The translations under genes and the position numbers were made by a program. This document shows, in pieces, positions 40,712-50,844 of a stretch of 64,000 nt of DNA (position 1 is the first letter of the stretch; the number at the start of each line of letters is the position of its first letter). The stretch spans positions 801,501-865,500 of the forward strand of contig NC_018324.1 of assembly GCF_000234665.1 (NCBI RefSeq). The letters are read 5' to 3'. Source of the stretch: Leishmania mexicana MHOM/GT/2001/U1103. Lineage: Eukaryota; Euglenozoa; Kinetoplastea; Trypanosomatida; Trypanosomatidae. A model generated the notes under the pieces. That model was given only the letters and a program-made list of their open reading frames with translations. It was not told where the DNA came from and ran no database searches.

Positions 40712-42427
40712 ATGGCAGAGCGTAACTACAGCCCCTTTTCTGGGTTCTCCACCACTTCCCGCGGTGGTGGTGGTGGTGCTCGAAGCAAGGGCACCTCGGA
40801 GGGGATGGGTAGCAAACTGGCACCTGTGAACTGGTCGACCAAGAGCCTCGTCCCGGGCAAGTGGAGGGTTGTCGATGCCAGCGCGATCCGTAAGGCCGCC
40901 AGCGTGAAAGATGACCACGGCGCAAGCAAGGTGAAGCACCTCAGCGATGTCGATGCGGACGAGTGGCGTCAGGCCAACTCCATCACAGTTTCCGACTCCG
41001 ACCAGTGCCCGAACCCAATCACGGAGTTCGACATGCTCACCGCCGTGCCCCAGTACCTGAAGGCGAAGCTTCTGGAGCAGGGATTCAAGGCGCCCACTCC
41101 GATTCAGGCACAGTCTTGGTCGATCGTTCTGTCGGGACGTGACCTCGTTGGCGTGGCCAAGACCGGCTCCGGCAAGACCTTGGCGTTCATTGTGCCAGCC
41201 TTGGCTCACATCGCGTTGCAGGAGCCGCTGAAGGCGGGGGACGGCCCAATGGTCATTGTCCTCGCGCCGACCCGCGAACTGGCCCAGCAGATTGAGCAGG
41301 AGGCGATCAAGGTGCTGCCGCAAAGCATTCGGTGCGGCTGCATTTACGGCGGCGCGCCGAAGGGCCCGCAGCTCGGCCTGCTTCGCCAAGGTGTGCATAT
41401 CCTCGTGGCCACCCCGGGCCGCTTGATCGATTTCATGGAAATCAAGCGTGTGAACCTGTTGCGTGTAACGTACCTGGTGCTGGATGAGGCGGATCGCATG
41501 CTGGACATGGGCTTTGAGCCGCAGGTGCGCGCCATCTGCGGCCAGATTCGCCCTGACCGGCAAACGCTCATGTTTTCGGCTACGTGGCCGCGCGACATCC
41601 AGAACCTCGCCGCCAGCTTTCAGAAGAACTGGGTGCGCATCAACGTTGGCAGCATGGAGCTTCTCGCGAACAAGGATGTTACGCAGCATTTCATCTTGAC
41701 CTCAGAGGCAGCGAAGCTCGATGAGCTAAAGCGGCTGATGGAGCGGCACCGCAATCAGCGCGTGCTCGTCTTCTGCAAGACGAAGAAGACGGCTGACTAC
41801 CTCGAGTTCCAGCTGAAGCGCAACGGCGTGGATTGCATGGCCATTCACGGCGATAAGGAGCAGCGTCAGCGCGAGTTTATCCTGGAGCGCTTCCGCAAGG
41901 ACCCACGACTGTGTGTGGTGGCCACTGACGTGGCCGCTCGCGGTCTTGACATCAAGGAGTTGGAGACGGTGGTGAACTACGACTTCCCTATGCAAATTGA
42001 CGACTATGTTCACCGTATCGGCCGCACGGGCCGCGCCGGGGCTAAGGGTGCGTCCTTTACGATGATCACGAAACACGAGACTCAGCTGAACGCGTCGACG
42101 GTGTTCCAGCTGGTGGAGCTGGTAGAGCGCGCGGGGCAGGAGGTGCCTGGGTGGTTGCGCGAGTGGGCTGAGCAGGGTGGGGGCTATCACGTTCCGAAGC
42201 GCAACCGCAACATGATGGGCAGCTTCGGCCGCAACGGCCCGCGCATGCGCATGCCGGGCGATAGCCCAGCTGCTGGCGCCGGCAGCAGCGGTGGCCACTT
42301 TGGCCTGGCGCCACACGCTAAAGGCTCGCCGGCGTTCGGCATGACGGACAGCGGCATTCAGAACAAGACGTTTGACTACAGCAGCGACGACGACTCTGCT
42401 CGACCGGCCAAGCGCGCGCGCCAATAG
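40712..42427 (+). CDS. DEAD-box ATP-dependent RNA helicase, DDX5/Dbp2-like
   Basis: A 571-residue RNA helicase that unwinds or remodels RNA-protein complexes using ATP. Motifs in order: Q motif GFKAPTPIQAQ (about 124-134), motif I AKTGSGKT (149-156), Ia PTRELAQQ, Ib TPGR, II DEAD (258-261), III SAT (289-291), IV VLVFCKTKKTA, V DVAARGLDIKE and VI HRIGRTGRAG (434-443). All catalytic residues are intact. Before the Q motif, NPITEFDMLTAVPQYL fits the conserved segment seen in the p68/Dbp2 group. The N-terminus has a Gly-rich RGGGGGARSKG patch and the C-terminus is Gly/Ser-rich with a basic end (RPAKRARQ) that could be a nuclear signal. Roles of the group include ribosome biogenesis, mRNA processing and decay; the exact role here is inferred only. 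Start chosen as the first ATG after the acceptor. Confidence 0.95.
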   Translation: MAERNYSPFSGFSTTSRGGGGGARSKGTSEGMGSKLAPVNWSTKSLVPGKWRVVDASAIRKAASVKDDHGASKVKHLSDVDADEWRQANSITVSDSDQCPNPITEFDMLTAVPQYLKAKLLEQGFKAPTPIQAQSWSIVLSGRDLVGVAKTGSGKTLAFIVPALAHIALQEPLKAGDGPMVIVLAPTRELAQQIEQEAIKVLPQSIRCGCIYGGAPKGPQLGLLRQGVHILVATPGRLIDFMEIKRVNLLRVTYLVLDEADRMLDMGFEPQVRAICGQIRPDRQTLMFSATWPRDIQNLAASFQKNWVRINVGSMELLANKDVTQHFILTSEAAKLDELKRLMERHRNQRVLVFCKTKKTADYLEFQLKRNGVDCMAIHGDKEQRQREFILERFRKDPRLCVVATDVAARGLDIKELETVVNYDFPMQIDDYVHRIGRTGRAGAKGASFTMITKHETQLNASTVFQLVELVERAGQEVPGWLREWAEQGGGYHVPKRNRNMMGSFGRNGPRMRMPGDSPAAGAGSSGGHFGLAPHAKGSPAFGMTDSGIQNKTFDYSSDDDSARPAKRARQ

Positions 42428-43002
42428 ACGCTTCTGGGGTGAAGCAAAGGTGGACGAGGCTTAAGAAAGGGAGAGCAACGAGGGGGAGAGAGCACTACTG
42501 AAGGTGGCATGATTCCATGAGACCGCGGAACAACTTGGGCCCATTCTTTTCTGTACTTTTTTTCCTTCCCAGCCACCCTTTTTCCAGGTTTCATGGGACG
42601 TATCTGCCTGCCCGTGTGTGTGTGTGTGTCTGTCTGTGCTCCTTTCACGCGTGTGCTTTTCCTCTCCTCTCGCCAAAAGCGTCTTGGATATGTTTGCCGG
42701 AACTCGCGTGCGCATGCGTGGCGATTTCGGTCAGGACGTCTCCCACTTCCTCACCTCCTCGCTGTTCGCCTTCTCGTTTTCTAATAAAGTTCAAGCTACG
42801 TCTAACAAGGTTTTTTTTTCGTTTTGTTGTTGCTGTCATTGCCTCTAAGTGCGCGTGTGTGTGTGTGCGTGCCGTAGCCCGCCGCCATCTACAGTGGACT
42901 GCGGTGTTGTCTGTCTGCCCTCGCCTTCGCCTTTCTCTTGTCGAGTGGCCCCCTTCTCGTTCTCACCGCTGTTCTATTCAGCGCTTCTGGACTCTTTCTT
43001 AG
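42428..43002. other. Intergenic region
   Basis: Pyrimidine- and GT-rich spacer with no gene. Pyrimidine tracts near 42810-42830 and 42930-42950 precede the coding-like block that starts at 43003. Confidence 0.55.
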
Positions 43003-43526
43003 TGCCTCCTTAGTGCTCGCCGCTTCGCCGAAGACCCCGATGCGGTTGATCCTCCACGGGCTAGTGCAGTCTCCCAGCGTCAGCCAGGTTCCAAGATAGG
43101 AACAGTACTTGTGGACCCTACGCTCGCACGCTGGGCTCCGTCCATCATGGGGCTGAAGAAGTTCCATGTCGATCCGCACCAGGCTTGCTGCATCATGGCT
43201 TTCCCAGACGATCGCCCCGCCCTCTGTGTTCGCTCCCACAAGAACAGATCGAAGATAGCCACGCTTACATGCGGAGACGCACAACCATCTGTCCTGGGCC
43301 CTCTTCGCTTCATCATTTTAGTGGACTTCCCCTGAGTGTGCAGCGCAACAGGACGGCGGCACGGCAACACTCCCTCGGTGCTCATCACACCACACTCCTC
43401 ACATCCTCTGCGGACAAAGATGTCGTGCAGGGTACGTTACGATTCGCCATCTGGAAGGTGCTTTGCCGGACACTGGAGCACATAATGGCGCTGGATGAGC
43501 ATCCCCTAAAACAAGGCGCGCTGTGA
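43003..43526 (+). pseudogene. Coding-like remnant, broken frame, unknown family
   Basis: The frame opened after the TAG at 43000-43002 runs 110 codons to the TGA at 43333-43335. It has a composition like real protein: RFAEDPDAVDPPRASAV, then GTVLVDPTLARWAPSIMGLK and CIMAFPDDRPALCVRSHKN. Coding-like sequence then continues in another frame to 43526, with GTLRFAIWKVLCRTLEHIMA followed by LDEHPLKQGAL. That second piece faintly recalls the start of the reverse-transcriptase domain of non-LTR elements. There is no convincing ATG and no full domain. A codon-aligned antisense frame (42889-43284) is also open, so the coding strand is not certain. I read this as a degenerate gene or degenerate retroelement. 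Confidence 0.4.
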
Positions 43527-44520
43527 CCTGGTTACGCACGTCTCGCAAGCGCTGCACAGGCTTCCCCCGTGACGTGTTGAACGCTGTGTACAGTGCCCTC
43601 CCCCTCCTTCCTCAGGACGGTGGGCTGTGAGCTCTGTGTGTGTGCAGACGCATGTCTCTCGGCGGGCCCCCTCCGCTTGACACGCCCACGCCTTTGAAAG
43701 GCGTGCGGATGCAGGGAGGGGTGGGGTGCCCCTGATGCCGCAGTCTCATGACAGCGTCCTAGCTGGCGCAGCATACGCGTCCAAGCAATCCATGCACGCC
43801 CCCCTCCCAATGCCATCGAAGGCGATGGAGGATGAACACAGCAGGCCCCTCCCCTACCCACCCGGCGGCAACGTCGTTTTGAGTCAGGCCCCAGGATGCA
43901 CTGGTGTGAGCACTGTACGGCACGAGCTGCCACGCACAGTCGGCATGGTGTATCACGCCCAACGAAGGCATCCAGAGGTCAGCAGAACAAGGGAAATAGA
44001 CGGAAAAGGTGCGAGGTGATGCGTACGAATCAACGCCACAGTGCGTGCGTGTGAATTGTGCGGCATCTCCTTCATCCGACCGGGTGGGCTGATGAGGCGC
44101 AGATGCGGGAAGCGCGGCGAGGACGCCCCGAGTTGCGCCATCGAGGCCTCGAGGCTCCCATGTGAAGAGTCTCCGCCCCACATTCTGGGGTGCGGAGGGT
44201 CTCCGGGGGCCCTGGCCTGCAGCTGACCAGCTTCGGCCCTGGGCGTATCTGGCATGCACCTTTATCACCCCCTGCTACTCGCACGGCCGACGCCACCGCT
44301 TCCGCCCTCGAGCAGGGCTCTGGAGGCGGCCCGCCTGGATCAAGGCATGTCGCCCACCCGAGTCTCCGTCTGGCGCCGATCGCGCCGCACGTATGCGAGG
44401 AGGGGACAAGCAAGGGCAAGCAGAGCCCGTACGGCGCATGTCCCCGACTCGACGGCAGGACGGTTCGTCCTAGACGGCGAGGTTATCGCCGTATTCCTGC
44501 AAAAGCAGGTGAGTTGCGGT
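43527..44520. other. Possible degenerate retroelement sequence with a zinc-finger-like remnant
   Basis: This block is GC-rich and unlike the pyrimidine-rich spacers. At 44041-44226 a + frame encodes CELCGISFIRPGGLMRRRC, which has C-x2-C and a downstream Cys in the spacing of a C2HC/C2H2 finger in which one His may have become Arg. It has no proper start and stops at 44224-44226; open pieces in other frames continue to about 44510. Zinc fingers of this kind occur in trypanosomatid non-LTR retroposons, and Leishmania carries degenerate copies (DIRE, SIDER). With the RT-like hint just upstream, a degenerate element is plausible but unproven. Confidence 0.33.
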
Positions 44521-45818
44521 TGTTTGTGTGTGTGTGTGTCTGTGTCTACTTGCTGACCTGTTCGCTGGTGGCATGGGCACGTTGCTGTGCACACACACGA
44601 AAAAAATTCGCCTCGGCACCGTTGGCGTTCCTCTGAGACCGCTGGTCTGGTTGTATTGAGTGCTCTCTTCAGTCCTTTCACTTGTCCTGGGTTTGTGCAG
44701 TCGCCTTGGGCGTTTGCGCGAGGGTGTTGCTCTTCTGAAGGGAACATGCGCTCGAATACGTACTGCGTAGGCGAGATACACTGCGCAGCACTGCATCACC
44801 ACCCGCCTACCCTTACTGCTGAATGTGCCTGTCCGTCCCTTACCTGTTTAGGTTCTGTCGTCGTCTCCTCTCCCCGCCTCCCTAAGACATGCGTTGTCAC
44901 TCTCTGGCGGTGGATGCCTCCGATGGCAGGCGAAACATTAGAAAGAAATGTGTAGTAACGGAGCAAGTGATCGGTGCATCCAGCGTTAGGAGATCGACGT
45001 TCCGAAGTCAGGTGGTGCTGAGGATCGCGAGAGGGAGCAACAGCAAAGCCGGCATGTTCACACACTGCGACTGTGATATGTTTTGGGGTGAGGGCTTCGC
45101 ATCTGCACACTTGTGCCGCCGTTGCTACCGCCCCCACCCGTTTCTCTACGATGCGGGAAGCACTGCCACGCTGATGCTGACCTATCTCATCACAGCTGCC
45201 TGCCTACCTGCCTGCTTCCCCTCCAAACAGTGCTGTCCAGCCTGCCTCCACTCTCCCCTTTGCATTCATCCCCATCCGCTGCCCTACCTCACTTCCCCTC
45301 CTCCTCCTCTCTTGCAGTCCCCCGATCCTTTTCGCTTTGGCTCCTCGTTTGTTTGCACTGTCCTTCGCCTTCTCGCGCTTTCACCCGCCGAGTACGCCCC
45401 CCCTCCCCGCCTCCTCCTCTTGCCCATTTGACAGTATGTGTACAAGCGTCAAGGTGCCCTATTGTCTGACGCTCTCGTAGAGACAGGGGAGGACGAGATA
45501 TCTAACGTACGTACGTGTGCGTGTGTGCGTTTTTACCCCCTCCGGTCCCTTCTCCCTACTTGTGCACCGCAACCCCCATTCCTGAACGCCCTCGTAGTCG
45601 TCCCACACACGTGCTACTCCGCTCTACGCAGAGGCTTAGACGAAATACGCACGGCACTCCACTCTCTCTTCGAGCACTCTTCCTCTTCCGCTTTGCACGG
45701 CTTATAGATACAAAGTCGGGGCTGGCTTGCACCGCTGCTTGCTTCCTGCCTCCCGCTCTCCCTTTCTCCCCTTCTTCACGGCTCCCGGTTTGCCGCCGCG
45801 CCCACACGCACGCCCATC
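44521..45818. other. Intergenic region
   Basis: GT-rich start, mixed GC-rich middle (about 44740-45080) with no intact frame, then strong pyrimidine tracts to the next gene. The AG at 45708-45709 after a CT-rich tract is the likely acceptor zone for the HAD gene. Confidence 0.5.
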
Positions 45819-46817
45819 ATGGGATCTCTTTTTCTGCTGGTCGATATCGACAACACGCTGTACGAGTACAGCGAAACGGGCTTTCACCATGAGATGCACG
45901 ATCGCATTTTCGCCTTTGCACAGGAGAAGGTTGGCTTGACCGCCGAGCAGGCAGAATACCTCTCCCGGAAGTACTGGCTCAATTACGGCCTCTCCCTCTA
46001 CGGCTATGTAAAGGAGTACAATGTCGACGCGAAGGAATACAGCGACTTTGTGCATCAATGCTCGTATGATAAGCTACGCTACAACAAACCGCTCATTGAT
46101 ATGCTGCTGAGCATGCAGTATGTGCCAGAGGATGCGAGGACGCACGATGGACCGCGTCCGACTAGCATCGACCACCTCTACTACTACACAAATGCCAACC
46201 ATTCGCATGCGCGAAAAGTACTCGACGCGCAAGGGCTGCGCCCCATATTCACCCGACCACGCCGGGTAGGGTTGCCTGTGAAGGAGTACAATCCCGTCGA
46301 CGACCAGGCTGGCGCCGAGGATCAGGTGGAGTGGCTTGGCTTCTCGTACGAGGACCAGTGGCGGCTGACGCATCCGGAGATTGCAAACAAGCCAATGCGA
46401 CGGGCCTACGAGGCGATCTACAAGGCGATTGAAGACCAGGTTGCCGAAGATGCGGCACTGGTGGCCACCACCACAACAGCGGGCAGCGAGTCCGCCTTTG
46501 CGTCTTCCTCAGCATTACGCAACTCAGGCAGCGCGGAGGAGGTGGAGAACAAACGAGCCCATCTCCGCCCAGAGAACTTTGTCATGATTGACGACTCGCT
46601 CATGAACATCGATGCACCGCTCGAGCTTGGCTGGAGCGCTGTCTGGTACGCGCACGACAAGCAGGAGCTACCGACGGATGTGAAGGAGAGCGCTAGTGCC
46701 CCTCTCTATGCGGCTGCCGTCGCCTCCGGACGACTGCAGGTGATCCGTAACATCCTTGAGCTGAGGGAGGCGGTGGAGCGGATTCGCGAGGTCAATAGCC
46801 GGAGTGCGTCATCGTGA
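45819..46817 (+). CDS. HAD-superfamily pyrimidine 5'-nucleotidase-like phosphatase (SDT1/PHM8 type)
   Basis: A 332-residue HAD hydrolase. Motif I is LLVDIDNTLYEYS with Asp9 as the predicted nucleophile and Asp11 as the acid/base. The cap region has YGLSLYGYVKEYNVDAKEY, matching the yeast SDT1/PHM8 cap pattern. Motif II is in YYYTNANHSHARKVLDAQGL. Motif III Lys is probably in NKPMRRAYEAIY, and motif IV is FVMIDDSLMNIDAPLELGW. These yeast relatives dephosphorylate pyrimidine nucleotides, lysophosphatidic acid or pyridoxal phosphate, so the substrate here is open. A low-complexity insert (about residues 215-245, Ala/Thr/Ser) separates motifs III and IV, and another segment (about 148-175) is longer than in yeast. 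No signal or membrane segment; probably cytosolic. The start is the first ATG of the frame and puts motif I at the expected position. Confidence 0.9.
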   Translation: MGSLFLLVDIDNTLYEYSETGFHHEMHDRIFAFAQEKVGLTAEQAEYLSRKYWLNYGLSLYGYVKEYNVDAKEYSDFVHQCSYDKLRYNKPLIDMLLSMQYVPEDARTHDGPRPTSIDHLYYYTNANHSHARKVLDAQGLRPIFTRPRRVGLPVKEYNPVDDQAGAEDQVEWLGFSYEDQWRLTHPEIANKPMRRAYEAIYKAIEDQVAEDAALVATTTTAGSESAFASSSALRNSGSAEEVENKRAHLRPENFVMIDDSLMNIDAPLELGWSAVWYAHDKQELPTDVKESASAPLYAAAVASGRLQVIRNILELREAVERIREVNSRSASS

Positions 46818-47813
46818 AGAGGAGAGGGTGACCGCGAGGTGATGGCATAGAGGATATTGGTGGAAGCTGCGCGGGTGCGCATCTATGTGTGTGTGTGCGC
46901 GCTTGCCGTTGTGTGAGTCACGAAGTGGCGGGCAGCATCAATGCATGCACGCAAACACGCGCTCACGAACTCGCGCGCGGTGGGGGACCCATACTAGTTA
47001 CGGCCGCTTTCCGTTCCTACCATAGTCAAGGCGGATATCGTGACGAGAGCTGCGTCGGTCGTGGAGTGGAAAGGACTCGCACACACGGGCTGGCTGGCTG
47101 GCGCTCTCTGCCATATACGGGTACGCCTGCGCAGTGGCAGCGTGGAGAGGAGATATAAAAAAGGGAGGGTCTACGCACCTGTACGTCAGTATGGGGGAGG
47201 GGGGGGGCAGCGGCGCGCTGTCGATCATCACAGCCACTGCCCTCTCGACTCCATCTTTGCTCTCCCCACTACAGTGGCGACATGTTCGCATCTACGACTC
47301 ATTGGCGGCGGGCTCAGCACAGGAGGGAGAGTGGGCGAGAGTCTGCTGTCTTGGCGTGAGAAGCCAAGATTCTTCAAGGCTGTCTCCCTGTCTTGATCAT
47401 CACCTTCTCCATCCGCGCGCGCGTGCTCCGCTCTGTCGCTCGATGTCCACCCCCTTTTCTCTCCAACTTTTTCCCCACTTTTCTTCGCTTTTTTTCGTTT
47501 TGTTGCACCTTTGGTTGGGACTTTATACGTTTGGCATTTTTTGGTTTCCCGCCGATGGCAACGACGTCGGCACACACACATACACACGCATTGTGAGCCA
47601 TCATGACAGCATTATAGCAGAACACGCGGACGCACACACATCTACACATCCACGCCATACACAGCGACGCACAAAAAATTAGCGTTCTTATTTTTTTACA
47701 TTGCTTCCTTTGTATTTCTCCCCCGCTTTCTCCCTCGCTCTTTGCCTGTCAAGCTGGTTTTAAAGGAGGAGGGATATCGGAGTGCAACCTAGTCCACTCT
47801 ACAGCGATAGACA
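46818..47813. other. Intergenic region
   Basis: GT/CA-rich then pyrimidine-rich spacer, with a G run near 47197-47206. No gene seen. Confidence 0.6.
47688..47753 (+). promoter_or_regulatory. Candidate spliced-leader acceptor for the p24 gene
   Basis: A long U- and C-rich tract ends TGCCTGTCAAG with AG at 47752-47753. The ATG at 47814 is the first downstream, giving a 60-nt 5' UTR. Confidence 0.5.
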
Positions 47814-48620
47814 ATGATGCCGTCATCAAACGGAAGTGCACGGGTGCACTGGAGCCTGCGGAGCATTCCTCGGCTGCTGCTTCTCTTTGTTGGGTTTGCC
47901 GTTGCCCTCCAGACCGCCACGTCGGCGCACGCACTCACCTACCACTTCGTCGACAGCAAGCCGTTGTGCTTCTCCGAGATTATTGAGAACGTGGAGACAA
48001 GCCAGATTACTGGCGTGTACGACTGGAAGCCCAGCGCCCACTCGCCCGCCTCACAGGTGCGACTCCGGCTTTCCGCGAAGGACGGCACAGGGAACGTGTA
48101 CTACGATAAGGAGATGATGGAGGGCGAGCACTCCTTCGCTGTGCAGCTGAACCCCAATGTGCTGAGTGGGGAGCAGCTCATCTGTTTCACTGCCTCCTCG
48201 AACTTCGTAGCCTCTGAGGAGACGCCGGTGAAGGTGAGTATTGAGCTGGATCAGGCCCCTAAGAACGAATTCAACGCCGACAAGGTGGTTGCCGAGACAA
48301 TAAAGAAGCGGCGTCAGATCGACGGCCTCGACGTTTACACGTACCAGGAGGCAGGGGGAGAGCTGAAGGACATCCTGCAGCCGCGCGCCTACCTGGAAAC
48401 CATCGATCGAGAGTTGAGTGCGATGGAGCGTCTGCTAGACCAGCTAGTGACGAACTTGGGCACCAGCGTGATGAGGGAGTCTCGCATGCGGGAGACTTCG
48501 GAGAGCACCTTTACACGTGTGTGGGTGTGTGCGCTGCTGCTTATCGGCATCATCTCTGGTGTCCTCTGGATGCAGTTCCGCTTCCTCAAGTCGACGCTTC
48601 GAAAGAAGAAGCTCCTGTGA
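47814..48620 (+). CDS. p24/emp24 family (GOLD domain) cargo receptor
   Basis: A 268-residue type I membrane protein of the p24 family, which cycles between ER and Golgi in COPI/COPII vesicles. A signal peptide covers about residues 1-40 (RLLLLFVGFAVALQTATSAHA). The GOLD domain follows, with its paired cysteines in KPLCFSEI and EQLICFTASSN. A helical stalk has YLETIDRELSAMERLLDQL, typical of the family coiled coil. One membrane span (VWVCALLLIGIISGVLWMQF) precedes a short cytosolic tail ending LRKKKLL. The last four residues, KKLL, fit the KKxx COPI-retrieval signal, and FRF at the span edge supplies the aromatic residues often seen in p24 tails. Two adjacent ATGs (47814 and 47817) give nearly the same product. 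Length is near the family norm, with a slightly long stalk. Confidence 0.93.
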   Translation: MMPSSNGSARVHWSLRSIPRLLLLFVGFAVALQTATSAHALTYHFVDSKPLCFSEIIENVETSQITGVYDWKPSAHSPASQVRLRLSAKDGTGNVYYDKEMMEGEHSFAVQLNPNVLSGEQLICFTASSNFVASEETPVKVSIELDQAPKNEFNADKVVAETIKKRRQIDGLDVYTYQEAGGELKDILQPRAYLETIDRELSAMERLLDQLVTNLGTSVMRESRMRETSESTFTRVWVCALLLIGIISGVLWMQFRFLKSTLRKKKLL

Positions 48621-50500
48621 AAGCGCTGGGGAAGGACGACGACAAGCGAAGGTGAGAGCCTACGCGAATGTGTGCGTTAGAGTTTCCATGACGCCTCCTC
48701 ATACTTTTTATCCCCCCCCGCCCCGCCCCGCCGCCCCTCCCTTGTCCTCCGTTCGTCATCTCGCTTTCAGTTGTCTCTTTGGTCGAATATGCGTCTCTCT
48801 CTTCCCCCTTTCTCTGCGTGAAAGCCGCTGTCATGGGGGAACGAGGAAGGCGCTTGCCGATGATGGGTTTTCTTTTTCATTATTGCTAGGTCTTTTTGGT
48901 AGTGGTGGTATGCGTGTCCGTGCGCCAGTTTGACCTCCTCCCTCTGTTGTTGTTGTTCCCAGCTTCTCTGCCTCCTCCCGTCACGACTATCCTCCACGTA
49001 GCTGAAACGGGCACTGGGAGCAGTGGTGGTGGTGGTGATTCTGGGAAGGAGGCGGAGGTGGGGGGGCACGAGGCAGCGGTGCGAGAGCTCGCACCTTATC
49101 CTCCTTGTGTTTCCCCCCCTTCTACTTGGCACAGGTCGATCTGGTCACGTTATCAGCCTCGTTTGTGTGTGTGTATCTGCGGGATCGTGCTTCGTTGAAT
49201 GGTACGTTGATAAGGCCCCAGAAGAGCGGGACCGAGACGGTGGGGTCAGGTGCGAGGGAGGAGATCACCTTTACCCAACATCTTGGGCTGCAGCACTTTT
49301 CTGGCGTACTTTCTTACGCGGTGGAGGGCGACTGGCTACACATTTTTAGTTTCTGTTGCTTCCCATTGCTACTGCACCGTCTCTCTGCCTGCGTCCCTGC
49401 CTCCCCCACCCCCTGGTTCTGTTCCGTTTCTCTGGCTTCCACTGTGAGCGGCAACCCGCTTGCTCCGTGCGCTTTGCTCCATGCAAGACAATGGTGCTGC
49501 ATGTACACTGACAACGGAGGCGGGGGTGCACATGGGCACTTGTGGCCGCTTGTGGGTGACCACGTGCCACTTATAGGGGACCTCGAGGGTGCATCCCACC
49601 CCTTTCTCACCTCAGCTCCCTCTCCGGTTGCACATGCACCGCGTGTGTGTGTGTGCCTCCCTTTGCGACAAACGTTGACATCGTAGCAGAAAGGGGCGAA
49701 AAGGTGCAAAGAGAAGGGGTGTGCTGGTCACTGCAGCCTCGGCTTACACTACAGCACCATCCCCCCACAGCGGGCCTGATAGCAGGTGATTTTCTCTGTC
49801 TCCATCCCTTCCACCTGGATAAAAGGAAGCACCAAAGAAAAAAAGAGAACAGAAATATATATATATATACACACACCAAAGGAATCGAACGGGACAACGC
49901 GTGGATGCTTCGCGATTGGCACAGTTCTTCTGTTGCGGGGAACTGCCACCTTCACCCATGTCTCAGGCAGGTGCTTGGGCTCAAATTCACCTCCGGTACG
50001 GCGGTACACGCTCAACACACAAACCTTCTCTTCTTCCCTTCGCTCTTTCCTCAAGCGCTGCAGGGCTGAGAACGAGAACTTTGTTCTTCGAACGCATGAT
50101 CGACATCCGCCTTCGCCATTCTGCATCTTCACGCTTACGATGCCAGTCACAGTATCCGCAGAAGTACGAAACCGTAAAGGCTTGCAAGCACTCCTGCCTC
50201 CATCTCCGTCTTGCCCAACTCCTAGCCGCGCCTTTTCCTCTATTCCTTTCGATATTTCCCCCTTCGTCCCACGTAAAGGGACCCGCACCTGCCCCATCCC
50301 CAAAACACCAAAACACATTTTTCCCATCTGATTCATACGGCGCCTTCGACGTGCTCCCTCCCCACTAACGACATCCGCAAAGACGACCTCCCGAGTGATA
50401 AAGCGGCAGCCACCAAAACGTCACGGGAGTGGTGAGGACTCTCCCTCTACCTCTACAGACACGTGTTTTCCATGCCTCTCATTTTCCTCATTACAGTTTT
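48621..50500. other. Intergenic region between the p24 gene and the tandem array
   Basis: Alternating pyrimidine-rich and G-rich DNA (GGT runs near 49022), with TA repeats near 49855-49870. Several open frames of 60-195 codons overlap on both strands; none shows a domain or a convincing start, so no gene is called. Confidence 0.5.
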
Positions 50501-50746
50501 CGTGCGACGCTGTTATAATCCCGTGCCGCGCATCTGATCTGTAGGCGGGACGATTCATGCACAGCGAAGATGCGAGGGGCGCCGCCGGCCCTGTGCTGTG
50601 CGTGCGCTGGGTGCACCACGCTGCCATGATTTCAACAATGCAATGTATCTCCGTTACCGGACACGGTTGCTGACGACAACCATTGACTCAAATAACCAAG
50701 ATCTGCTATGACTCCGTGTGCGCGCGGTGCATTGCGGCGTGTTTGC

Positions 50747-50844
50747 GCCTTGCTTCCCTTTGGTCCTCCCTGCTGCCCTTTCTTCTTCCCCCCACTCCCG
50801 CCCTGCCCCCACTCGCGCTTGTGCGTGCGCCGGCCCATCCGCAG
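50747..50844 (+). promoter_or_regulatory. Polypyrimidine tract and AG inside the repeat unit (first copy)
   Basis: The tract at about 50747-50815 is followed by CCGCAG with AG at 50843-50844 and no earlier AG. It recurs in each complete unit (AG near 51412, 51955 and 52521) but is missing from the truncated last unit. Downstream ATGs open only 7-codon frames. This is the layout of a spliced-leader acceptor. Confidence 0.5.

Noticed and set aside
40697..41689. 330-codon antisense ORF over the DEAD-box helicase
   Set aside because: The sense frame has every helicase motif; the antisense frame has none.
43759..44268. 169-codon - strand ORF
   Set aside because: No start context or domain; it overlaps the more informative zinc-finger-like + frame.
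49786..50331. 181-codon + ORF before the array
   Set aside because: It reads a TA/CA microsatellite at its start and lacks any domain; an overlapping - ORF is just as long.
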